Positions 1 through 8,026 of a stretch of 11,971 bases of DNA are shown in pieces. The position numbers were made by a program, and so were the translations under genes. Position 1 is the first letter of the stretch. Every line of letters starts with the position of its first letter. The DNA is from Actinomycetes bacterium (lineage in GTDB: Bacteria > Actinomycetota > Thermoleophilia > RBG-16-64-13). A model generated the notes under the pieces. That model made no database searches, was not told where the DNA came from, and was given only the letters and a program-made list of their open reading frames with translations. The stretch covers positions 1 through 11,971 of the forward strand of contig JAKAHF010000018.1 in NCBI GenBank assembly GCA_021815245.1. The letters run 5' to 3'.

Positions 1-211
1 GGCGCTCGGCCGCGTCGAGCGCGGCGGCCAGCAGGGTGCCGTTGGCGATGATCGTCACGTCGCCACCCTGGCGCACCTGGTTCGCCCTGCCGAGCTCGAA
101 GTGGAGGTCGTCGCCGTAGACGATCGTGAACGTCTCGGCGACGGCGCTATGCCGTGGTGAATCGCCCAAACCGACCTCCGGGAGTTTGGAGCGGACGATG
201 ACCGCTTCCAT
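1..211 (-). pseudogene. Transketolase C-terminal domain fragment (5'-truncated, runs off the left edge)
   Basis: Read on the minus strand from an ATG at 211-209, 70 codons stay open to the window edge. The translation resembles the end of the pyrimidine-binding domain and the start of the C-terminal domain of split transketolase C-subunits: a V-I-V-R-S strand, then FTIVYGDDLHFELGRA, then VRQGGDVTIIANGTLLAAAL (compare the family pattern 'DVTIIATGxMVxEAL'). In intact proteins about 170-180 residues, including the pyrimidine domain, precede this point. Here the in-frame codons at 212-301 give no such sequence, and tilS occupies the DNA beyond. I see no clear Shine-Dalgarno before the ATG. I therefore read it as a 5'-truncated remnant or a shortened gene divergent from tilS. 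The rest lies outside the window, so pseudogene status is inferred. The similarity call is from memory of the family. Confidence 0.55.
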
Positions 212-225
212 CGAGGTAGTACAAT
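198..225 (+). promoter_or_regulatory. Candidate promoter for tilS-hpt
   Basis: A TACAAT box at 220-225 (5 of 6 matches to TATAAT) sits 16 bp downstream of ATGACC at 198-203 (4 of 6 to TTGACA). It stands about 70 bp before the GTG of tilS, in the divergent region between the transketolase fragment and tilS. This is a pattern match only; the -35 box overlaps the minus-strand fragment. Confidence 0.35.
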
Positions 226-294
226 ACCAGCCCGTTCGGTGGCAGTCCCGGTCCGGTCGGCGACCGGCCGGATCAGACGAGAGGTGGCGTCTCG

Positions 295-1782
295 GTGGCT
301 TCGCGCGGTAGCTCCCCTTCTCGGCGTGGCACGCGGTCCCTGACCCGCAGGGCCGGCGACCTGATGCTGCGCGAAGGCATGTTCCCCAGTGGCTCGTGTT
401 GTCTCGTCATGGTCTCGGGCGGCCAAGACTCGCTGACTCTGTTGCACCTGCTCGCGACGGGCCGGGGGAGCAAGGGCTATCCCGCCCGAATCCATGCCCT
501 GCACATCAATCATCATCTCCGCGGTGAAGAGAGCGACGCCGACGAGGCGCTCGTGGTGCGCGCTTGCGGATTCGCCGAGGTCAGCCTGACTGTGGCGCAC
601 CGGCCTATCGCAAAGACGCAGGGCAACGTGCAGGAGACCGCACGCGACGCCCGGCGCGCATCCGCCGAGGCGACCGCCGTCGAGCAGGGTTGCGATCGCA
701 TCGCCCTCGGCCATACCGCCGACGATCAGGTAGAGACCATGCTCTACCGGCTGGGTCGGTATGGGGGCCTCGCTTCGTTCACCGCGATGCCGGCGTGCGA
801 CCCGCCCTGGGTGCGGCCTCTGCTCGAGTGCAGGCGGGTCGAAACGGCGGACTACTGCCTCGAGCACCGATTGGACTTCGCTCGCGACCGGGGCAACGCC
901 TACCCGGGATACGCACGTACGGCCATACGTGAATCGGTGGTGCCGGCGTGGGAGGCGGCCCTGCCCGGGTCGGTCGAGGTGGCCTGCCGGGCTGCGGAGG
1001 TTGCCCATGAGATGCGGTTGCTCGCGGCGTCGGCGGTCGCCGAAGCGGCCCTGACGGTCGCGGGCCCCGACAAGGTGGGTGATCTCAGCGATGACGACCC
1101 GACGGGCGCTCTACGGCTCTCGCGGGCCGAGTGGCTGAGCGTCTCGAGGTTAGTGGCCCTGGAGCCTGCGCTACGCAGGCTGGTATTGCACGAATGGTTG
1201 GAGAGGCGCGCGAGGCCTGCGGCCTCGCGCGCCGGGGTCCTCGCCGTCGAGTCGCTACTGAGCGTGCCGGGTTCGGCGCGCCGTTCACTTGCCGGCGGCT
1301 GCCGGGCTCTCAAAGAGTACGACCGGCTCTACCTGGCCTTCGGTGAGACGACCACAGCCGTGGCAACGGGGCCGGGACAGAGAGAAGGAGAGGAGCAGGG
1401 CGGGTCGCCCTTGCCGGAGCCGCTCGCGGTGCCCGGGGAGGCCTCGTGGCGGGGCTCCACCATCCGGGCGGAGTACGTGGGGGGCTTCAGCATGCCCGAT
1501 GTCGACCGGGAGGCCTTCATCGACGCCGCTTGCTTCGAATCTACGGCGGTGGTGCGGGGGTTTCGTCCCGGTGACCGCTTGCGACCGTTCGGCGCCCCCG
1601 GCACGCGCAAGCTGCAGGATGTCTTCGTCGATCTGCACGTGCCGGCCGCGCGGAGGGCAACCTGGCCTCTCGTGGAGAGCGGGGGGCGCATCATCTGGGT
1701 GTGTGGCCTGGTGGTTGCAGAGGAGGGTAGAATTACCGGGCGTACTACCTCTGTCGTACGGTTGAGCTGGGAGCGAACGTGA
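295..1782 (+). CDS. tilS: tRNA(Ile)-lysidine synthase
   Basis: TilS uses ATP and lysine to convert C34 of the tRNA-Ile CAU anticodon to lysidine, so the tRNA reads AUA and is charged with isoleucine. It acts in the cytoplasm and is normally essential. The 495-aa product has the PP-loop SGGQDS at residues 41-46, an [10 protein letters not shown] segment near 70-79, [23 protein letters not shown] at about 137-159 (quoted in part: [10 protein letters not shown] is the key block), and [12 protein letters not shown] near 170-181. The TilS C-terminal domain follows from about residue 419 ([11 protein letters not shown]...RKLQDVFVD). The usual first PP-loop variable residue is small or hydrophobic; here it is Gln. 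GTG 295 has GAGAGG-like sequence (279-284) about 10 nt upstream. An internal ATG at 364 (residue 24) is an alternative start. The stop overlaps the hpt start by 4 nt, so the two are translationally coupled. Confidence 0.93.
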   Translation: MASRGSSPSRRGTRSLTRRAGDLMLREGMFPSGSCCLVMVSGGQDSLTLLHLLATGRGSKGYPARIHALHINHHLRGEESDADEALVVRACGFAEVSLTVAHRPIAKTQGNVQETARDARRASAEATAVEQGCDRIALGHTADDQVETMLYRLGRYGGLASFTAMPACDPPWVRPLLECRRVETADYCLEHRLDFARDRGNAYPGYARTAIRESVVPAWEAALPGSVEVACRAAEVAHEMRLLAASAVAEAALTVAGPDKVGDLSDDDPTGALRLSRAEWLSVSRLVALEPALRRLVLHEWLERRARPAASRAGVLAVESLLSVPGSARRSLAGGCRALKEYDRLYLAFGETTTAVATGPGQREGEEQGGSPLPEPLAVPGEASWRGSTIRAEYVGGFSMPDVDREAFIDAACFESTAVVRGFRPGDRLRPFGAPGTRKLQDVFVDLHVPAARRATWPLVESGGRIIWVCGLVVAEEGRITGRTTSVVRLSWERT

Positions 1783-2294
1783 AGGTCCTCATATCGCAGG
1801 AAGAGCTGCAGGCCAAGATCGACGAACTGGCGGCCGCCATAACAGCCGACTACGAGGGCAAGCGACCTGTGTTGGTCTGCGTGCTCAAGGGTGCGATCTT
1901 CTTCATCGCCGACCTGGCGCGCCGTCTCGATTTCGACCTCGAGATCGAGTTCATGGCCGTCTCGAGCTACGGGCACGCCACCGACAGTTCGGGGGTGGTG
2001 CGCATTCTGAAGGACCTCGACACCGATATCGAAGGCCGGCACGTGCTTATCGTCGAGGACATCATCGACTCAGGTCTCACGCTGCAGTATCTACTGCGCA
2101 ACCTGGGGGCGCGAAACCCGGCCAGCCTCGCTATCGTGACGCTCCTCTCAAAGCCCAGCCGCCGCACCGCCGAGCTTGAGTGTCAGTACACAGGATTCGA
2201 GATCCCCAACGAGTTCGTCGTCGGCTATGGGCTCGACTACGCCGAGAAGTACCGCAATTTGCCCTATCTGGGGGTCGTCGACGACCTGGGTTGA
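1779..2294 (+). CDS. hpt: Hypoxanthine(-guanine) phosphoribosyltransferase
   Basis: Hpt salvages hypoxanthine and guanine to IMP and GMP with PRPP in the cytoplasm. The 171-aa product is near the usual family length (about 175-185). It shows the PPi-binding loop VLKGAIFF at about 35-42, the flexible-loop SSYG at 62-65, the PRPP-binding motif [10 protein letters not shown] at 92-101, and the C-terminal base-binding part (SKPSRR, then [20 protein letters not shown]). The GTG start overlaps the tilS stop in the sequence GTGA, with GGGAG upstream inside tilS. The tilS-hpt-ftsH order is conserved in Actinomycetota and Bacillota, which supports the call. The reading frame ends inside the left arm of an inverted repeat (2290-2297). 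Confidence 0.95.
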   Translation: MKVLISQEELQAKIDELAAAITADYEGKRPVLVCVLKGAIFFIADLARRLDFDLEIEFMAVSSYGHATDSSGVVRILKDLDTDIEGRHVLIVEDIIDSGLTLQYLLRNLGARNPASLAIVTLLSKPSRRTAELECQYTGFEIPNEFVVGYGLDYAEKYRNLPYLGVVDDLG

Positions 2295-2326
2295 TCGCCC
2301 TCCCGCCGTCTTCTGTGACGATCAAC
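2290..2326 (+). repeat. Inverted repeat at the hpt 3' end
   Basis: GTTGATCG (2290-2297) and CGATCAAC (2319-2326) are perfect 8-nt reverse complements separated by 21 nt. The left arm contains the hpt stop codon. No T-run follows, so it is not a classical intrinsic terminator. It could be an mRNA 3'-end hairpin or a protein site. Confidence 0.45.
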
Positions 2327-2339
2327 TTCCGCTAACGCA

Positions 2340-2356
2340 GGGGTGTGTGACACCCC
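2340..2356 (+). promoter_or_regulatory. Perfect inverted repeat upstream of ftsH (operator or hairpin)
   Basis: GGGGTGT (2340-2346), GTG, ACACCCC (2350-2356) form a perfect 7-bp dyad with a 3-nt centre. It lies about 28 bp upstream of the extended -10-like box of ftsH, just ahead of the expected -35 region. It does not match CIRCE, HAIR or CtsR sites as I know them. A regulator operator is one reading; a short GC-rich hairpin is the other. Confidence 0.4.
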
Positions 2357-2381
2357 GTCGAAGATGGGTACTGCGGGTCTA

Positions 2382-2390
2382 TGGTAGTAT
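2382..2390 (+). promoter_or_regulatory. Extended -10-like element for ftsH
   Basis: TGG followed by TAGTAT (2385-2390) fits the TGn-TATAAT extended -10 pattern. I see no good -35 box 16-18 bp upstream. Its place, 33 bp before the ftsH GTG in the only sizeable gap of the cluster, makes a separate ftsH promoter plausible but unproven. Confidence 0.35.
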
Positions 2391-2423
2391 CTCCCCCTTA
2401 GATAGAGCGACTTTGGAGTCTAG

Positions 2424-4397
<1,974 letters not shown>

Positions 4398-4973
4398 ATG
4401 CCCATGGACAGAGCGAAGATCGAGCAGGGCATCAGGCTCTTGCTGGAAGGCATCGGCGAAGATCCTGAGCGCGACGGTCTTCTCGAGACTCCTCGTCGGG
4501 TGGCCGATATGTACGAGGAGATCATCGTCTGTGAGCCAGAGGACCTCGCCTGCATAGTTGCGCCGATGCCGTCTGACAAGCACCAGGAGATGGTCCTCGT
4601 GCGCGACATCGTGTTCCATTCCATCTGTGAGCATCACTTGGCGCCCTTCTTCTGGGTTGCTCACGTGGCCTATATCCCCTCGAAGAACGGGGCCATAACG
4701 GGCATCTCCAAGATCGTCCGTCTGGTGCGCACCGTCGCCGGCCGTCTGCAGCTGCAGGAGCGGCTCACTACCACGATCGCCGAGACGTTGATGGAGTCGC
4801 TGCACCCCGCGGGTGTTCTCGTGCTCATCCAGGCGGAGCATCTCTGCATGACCATGCGAGGGGTGCGTGCTCCCGGTTCACGAGTGGTGACCTCGGCAGT
4901 GCGCGGCATCTTCCAGGCGAATGCCGCTACCCGCGCCGAGGTTCTGGCGCTGATCGAAGCTCCCAACCACTGA
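4398..4973 (+). CDS. folE: GTP cyclohydrolase I
   Basis: FolE converts GTP to 7,8-dihydroneopterin triphosphate and formate, the first step of folate synthesis. The 191-aa product shows the N-terminal DPERDGLLETPRRV block (22-35), the zinc and active-site motif CEHH at 77-80, the GTP-binding GISKIVR at 102-108 (equivalent to Ser135, Lys136 and Arg139 of the E. coli enzyme), QLQERLT at 118-124, and AEHLCM with Cys150 followed by RGVR. The zinc ligands should be Cys77, His80 and Cys150. The FFGKA often seen after CEHHLxP reads FFWVA here. The ATG directly follows the ftsH stop in the same frame, with only weak Shine-Dalgarno sequence inside ftsH, so translation probably depends on ribosomes finishing ftsH. 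A second ATG at 4404 is an equally possible start. Confidence 0.95.
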   Translation: MPMDRAKIEQGIRLLLEGIGEDPERDGLLETPRRVADMYEEIIVCEPEDLACIVAPMPSDKHQEMVLVRDIVFHSICEHHLAPFFWVAHVAYIPSKNGAITGISKIVRLVRTVAGRLQLQERLTTTIAETLMESLHPAGVLVLIQAEHLCMTMRGVRAPGSRVVTSAVRGIFQANAATRAEVLALIEAPNH

Positions 4974-4991
4974 TCCGACCACGGGGGCGCC

Positions 4992-6209
4992 ATGATTCCC
5001 ACCGAAGGTCGCCCGCAAGTGCTCGTCCTTCGTGACCCGGTTGAAGCCAGGGCCGCTATGCAGCACGCGCGAGGGTCGATCGCGGGCATCGATATCATGG
5101 AGAGTAAGGCGCTCTTCAGAGCCGTGCGCATCGGCAACCTGAGCATCCGCGCGGCGAACATCCTCAAGCAAGAGATGCTCGCGCGAGGGGGAGAGGTCGC
5201 CATCTCGCGTGAAGTCTACGAGTGGCGCGGCGAGCAGGCCGATTGCCTCATCATGGGCACTCTCGCCCAGTACGAACGCCTGCTGCCAAAGCTCCGCGTG
5301 CAGCCCTTCAAGTTGAAGGCCCTAGCCAACGCGTTGGAGATCGCGCTCAAGAACTACGGTGAGAGCGTACCCATGGCCCCGGAGGGCCTCGACCTCGCCG
5401 AGGCGCCGCTGATCATGGGCATCGTGAATGTCACCCCCGACTCATTCTCCGACGGCGGCAGCTACGCCGACGCCGAGGCGGCGGTACAGACAGGTCTTCG
5501 GATGGCCGGCGAGGGCGCCGCCCTGGTGGATGTCGGCGGTGAGTCGACCCGCCCGGGATCCGACGCGGTGCCCGAAGAGGAGGAATCGCGCAGGGTGCTG
5601 CCGGTCGTCAAGGCCCTCGCCGATGCGCTGCCCGGACGCGTGTCGATCGACACGTACAAGGCCCGGGTGGCGGCGAAGGCCCTCGAGAACGGGGCCTACA
5701 TGGTCAACGACATCTCCGCGCTTCGAACGGATCGTGAGATGGTGGCCGTGCTCCGCGATGCCGGGTGTCCCGTGATCCTCATGCACATGCTTGGCGAGCC
5801 CAAAACGATGCAGGTCGATCCCAGATATGTGGACGTGGTCAGTGAGGTGTACGCTTTCTTCGTCGAGAGGCTCAACTGGGCGGTCGACCAGGGTCTCAAA
5901 GAGGAGAACCTGTTGATCGATCCCGGCATCGGCTTCGGCAAGACCACGGCTCACAATCTGGAGCTGCTTCGTCAACTCGACTCGCTGAAGTCGTTGGGCC
6001 GCCCGGTCGTGTTGGGCGCTTCGCGCAAGCGCTTTCTGGGCGAGATACTCGGCATCGACAAGGCGGAAGACCGCGACGCCGCCACGGCGGCGACGACCGT
6101 GATGGGCGCGATGGCGGGGGCGCACATTCTCAGAGTTCACAGAGTCGACATCAACTTCGATGCCGCTCGATTGACCAGGGCAGTTTTTGGCCACGACAGA
6201 CGGGGGTAG
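4992..6209 (+). CDS. folP: Dihydropteroate synthase with N-terminal extension
   Basis: FolP condenses p-aminobenzoate with 6-hydroxymethyl-dihydropterin pyrophosphate to give dihydropteroate; it is the sulfonamide target. The 405-aa product is about 125-135 residues longer than the usual 270-280. The catalytic TIM-barrel begins near 139 with IMGIVNVTPDSFSDGG, followed by DVGGESTRPGSD, VSIDTYKARVA, MVNDISAL, VILMHMLGEP, LLIDPGIGFGKT and LGASRKRFLGE, so all main substrate-binding blocks are present. The extension (1 to about 130) has a conserved-looking helix with NLSIRAANILKQEMLARGG and a CLIMGTLAQYERLL segment. From memory, similar extensions occur in DHPS of some anaerobic Bacillota and other groups; I know no assigned role. 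The ATG follows GGGGGCG, 18 nt after folE. Confidence 0.94.
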   Translation: MIPTEGRPQVLVLRDPVEARAAMQHARGSIAGIDIMESKALFRAVRIGNLSIRAANILKQEMLARGGEVAISREVYEWRGEQADCLIMGTLAQYERLLPKLRVQPFKLKALANALEIALKNYGESVPMAPEGLDLAEAPLIMGIVNVTPDSFSDGGSYADAEAAVQTGLRMAGEGAALVDVGGESTRPGSDAVPEEEESRRVLPVVKALADALPGRVSIDTYKARVAAKALENGAYMVNDISALRTDREMVAVLRDAGCPVILMHMLGEPKTMQVDPRYVDVVSEVYAFFVERLNWAVDQGLKEENLLIDPGIGFGKTTAHNLELLRQLDSLKSLGRPVVLGASRKRFLGEILGIDKAEDRDAATAATTVMGAMAGAHILRVHRVDINFDAARLTRAVFGHDRRG

Positions 6210-6211
6210 CG

Positions 6212-6580
6212 GTGGACATCTTTCTAGAGGGACTCGAAGTCTACGGTCATCATGGCGTGAGCCACGAGGAGAAGGTGCTGGGTCAGCGACTCCTCTATGA
6301 CGTTCGCCTCACCATCGAGGACTGCGAGGCCGCCTACACCGACCGGGTCGAAGACACTGTCGACTACACCGAAGTGCTCGACCTCATCGTCGACGTGGCG
6401 ACTGTCAAGAGCTACTCACTTCTCGAGCGACTGGCGCGCGCGACCGCGGAGGCCATTCTCCGCCGGTTCCCGGTCGACGAGGTGTGGGTGCAGGTCACCA
6501 AGCCGCATCCCCCGGTTGCCTGGGGGCTCGATAGCGTCGGCGCTGCTGTCGAACTGCAGCGCGGTGACCTCGAGGGCTGA
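6212..6580 (+). CDS. folB: Dihydroneopterin aldolase
   Basis: FolB cleaves 7,8-dihydroneopterin to 6-hydroxymethyl-7,8-dihydropterin and glycolaldehyde. The 122-aa product has the usual length (about 115-125). It shows EVYGHHGVSHEEK at 9-21, VDYTEV at 50-55, SYSLLERLA at 67-75 and VTKPHPP at 95-101, which hold the family's catalytic or binding Glu, Tyr, Glu and Lys (here about Glu20, Tyr52, Glu72 and Lys97). The start is GTG, 2 nt after the folP stop; the GGGGG at the end of folP may act as Shine-Dalgarno. The TGA stop is followed in the same frame, after one sense codon, by the folK sequence. FolB-FolK fusions are known elsewhere, which makes this arrangement notable. Confidence 0.94.
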   Translation: MDIFLEGLEVYGHHGVSHEEKVLGQRLLYDVRLTIEDCEAAYTDRVEDTVDYTEVLDLIVDVATVKSYSLLERLARATAEAILRRFPVDEVWVQVTKPHPPVAWGLDSVGAAVELQRGDLEG

Positions 6581-6583
6581 ACC

Positions 6584-8026
6584 CTGGTTGCCGCCCGGGT
6601 CTTCATCGGCCTCGGCTCGAACCTTGGTGATAGAGAAGTCTTGCTGAGCCGGGCGCGCGCGCTGCTCGCGGCTTTGCCCGGCACCACTCTGTCAGCAGTT
6701 TCGCGCCTCTACGAGACCGCCCCCGTCGGCGGTCCGGAGCAGGCCGACTATCTCAACCAAGTCGTCGAGATCCGCACCACCCTTACTCCCACCGAGTTGC
6801 TGCGGAGCACGCAGGGCATCGAGACCGAGCTCGGCCGCGAGCGGCTCGAGCGCTGGGGCCCTCGAACCATAGACCTGGATATCCTCTGGTACGATGGTTT
6901 CAAGGGCTCCGACCCGCTTCTGCGGGTGCCGCACCCGCGTATGGAGGAGCGGCGATTCGTGATCGAGCCCTTGGCGGAGCTGGCCCCTGATCTCGTTCTG
7001 CCAAGCGGCCGGACGGTGAGGGAGACGCTCTCGCGCGTACAAGACCAGCAGGTGTGGCTCGCGAATGCGGAGAAAGCCACAACCCTTTCACGAAGGAGTG
7101 AGAGTCGGGCCATGGACCAGGCAGCAGTTCACGCGGAGATCCGTCGCCTCGCCGAGGAGAAAGACGCGGTCATCCTCGCCCACAACTACCAGCGGCCCGA
7201 AGTGCAGGACGTGGCCGATTTCGTGGGCGACTCGCTGGGTCTGTCGCGGCAGGCGGCCTCGTCGACAGCTCGTTTGATCGTGTTCTGCGGAGTGCACTTC
7301 ATGGCCGAGACCGCGGCCATTCTTGCGCCCGACAAGACGGTGATCATGCCCGACATCGAAGCGGGCTGCCCGATGGCCGACATGATCGACGCCGAGGGGC
7401 TCAAGGAGCTCAAGGAGGCCCATCCGGGCGCGGTCGTCGTCAGCTACGTCAACAGCACCGCCGCGGTCAAGGCTCTCTCCGACATCTGCTGCACGAGTGC
7501 CAATGCCGTCAAGATCGTGAAGTCGATCCCCGCAGACAAGGAGATCATCTTCACACCCGACCGCAATCTCGGCTCCTGGGCGGCGCGCAAGGCCGGTCGC
7601 GACGTCATCCTGTGGCAGGGGTTCTGCCCCACCCACGAACTGATAGACGTCGTCGATATAGAACTGGCGCGAGCGAAGTATCCCAACGCCAAGGTGGTCG
7701 TGCACCCGGAGTGTATCGCCGAAGTCGCCGCGATCGCCGACGCGGTCGAGAGCACCTCGGGCATGATCCGGTTCTGCTGCAGCGACGACGCCAAGGAGTA
7801 CCTCATCGGCACCGAACTGGGCATGCTCTACCGGCTTTCGAAAGACTGCCCGGGCAAGCAGTACTATCCGGTCACCGAGTTGACCATCTGCCCCAACATG
7901 AAGATGACGACTCTCGACAAGGTGCTCAAGGCCCTGCGCAACGACGGACCGGTCGTCAGCGTCGACGCGGAGACACGTGAGAATGCGCTCCTCGCTGTGC
8001 AGCGCATGGTCGAGGTGAGCCCGTGA
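6584..8026 (+). CDS. folK: FolK-NadA continuous reading frame (HPPK fused to quinolinate synthase)
   Basis: The first part (residues 1 to about 160, numbered from CTG 6584) is 6-hydroxymethyl-7,8-dihydropterin pyrophosphokinase, which moves pyrophosphate from ATP to the pterin substrate used by FolP. Its signature blocks are IGLGSNLGDR (8-17), RWGPRTIDLDILWYD (90-104, magnesium-binding Asp97 and Asp99) and PHPRMEERRFVIEPLAEL. The frame then continues without a stop through a polar linker (about 161-176) into NadA (Met177 onward). The start is a problem. After the folB TGA (6578-6580) the only near-cognate codon that keeps GSNLG is CTG 6584, with GAGGG (6572-6576) placed 7 nt upstream. The next standard start, TTG 6641, would remove the motif. 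Total length is 480 aa. Fusion, internal initiation at nadA, or a sequence error near 7050-7110 remain possible. Confidence 0.8.
   Translation: MVAARVFIGLGSNLGDREVLLSRARALLAALPGTTLSAVSRLYETAPVGGPEQADYLNQVVEIRTTLTPTELLRSTQGIETELGRERLERWGPRTIDLDILWYDGFKGSDPLLRVPHPRMEERRFVIEPLAELAPDLVLPSGRTVRETLSRVQDQQVWLANAEKATTLSRRSESRAMDQAAVHAEIRRLAEEKDAVILAHNYQRPEVQDVADFVGDSLGLSRQAASSTARLIVFCGVHFMAETAAILAPDKTVIMPDIEAGCPMADMIDAEGLKELKEAHPGAVVVSYVNSTAAVKALSDICCTSANAVKIVKSIPADKEIIFTPDRNLGSWAARKAGRDVILWQGFCPTHELIDVVDIELARAKYPNAKVVVHPECIAEVAAIADAVESTSGMIRFCCSDDAKEYLIGTELGMLYRLSKDCPGKQYYPVTELTICPNMKMTTLDKVLKALRNDGPVVSVDAETRENALLAVQRMVEVSP
7112..8026 (+). CDS. nadA: Quinolinate synthase (NadA part, possible internal start)
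   Basis: NadA condenses iminoaspartate from NadB with dihydroxyacetone phosphate to make quinolinate. It is an oxygen-sensitive [4Fe-4S] enzyme. From ATG 7112 the product has 304 aa, the size of the short NadA class. It shows AHNYQRPEVQDVADFVGDSL from residue 23 and three cluster-ligand candidates about 86-88 residues apart: Cys86 in AGCPMADM, Cys172 in GFCPTHE and Cys260 in ICPNMKM. Further blocks are FCGVHFMAET, PDRNLG, VVHPEC and GTELGML. AAGGAG at 7093-7098 lies 13 nt before this ATG, somewhat far but usable, so free NadA may be made besides any FolK-NadA fusion. Its stop overlaps the nadB start by 4 nt (GTGA), in keeping with the NadA-NadB partnership. Confidence 0.92.
   Translation: MDQAAVHAEIRRLAEEKDAVILAHNYQRPEVQDVADFVGDSLGLSRQAASSTARLIVFCGVHFMAETAAILAPDKTVIMPDIEAGCPMADMIDAEGLKELKEAHPGAVVVSYVNSTAAVKALSDICCTSANAVKIVKSIPADKEIIFTPDRNLGSWAARKAGRDVILWQGFCPTHELIDVVDIELARAKYPNAKVVVHPECIAEVAAIADAVESTSGMIRFCCSDDAKEYLIGTELGMLYRLSKDCPGKQYYPVTELTICPNMKMTTLDKVLKALRNDGPVVSVDAETRENALLAVQRMVEVSP

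Noticed and set aside
55..1008. 317-codon minus-strand open frame opposite tilS
   Set aside because: It is Arg/Ala/Pro-rich, matches no family and lies opposite a well-supported tilS; high-GC shadow frame. The transketolase fragment uses a different minus frame.
2340..2356. Intrinsic terminator after hpt
   Set aside because: The hairpin is followed by mixed sequence without a T-run, so it is listed as an operator or hairpin instead.
6578..6580. UGA between folB and folK as a selenocysteine codon
   Set aside because: Neither FolB nor FolK families use selenocysteine there, and the codon lies after the complete FolB C-terminus; I see no convincing stem-loop of the right kind just downstream.
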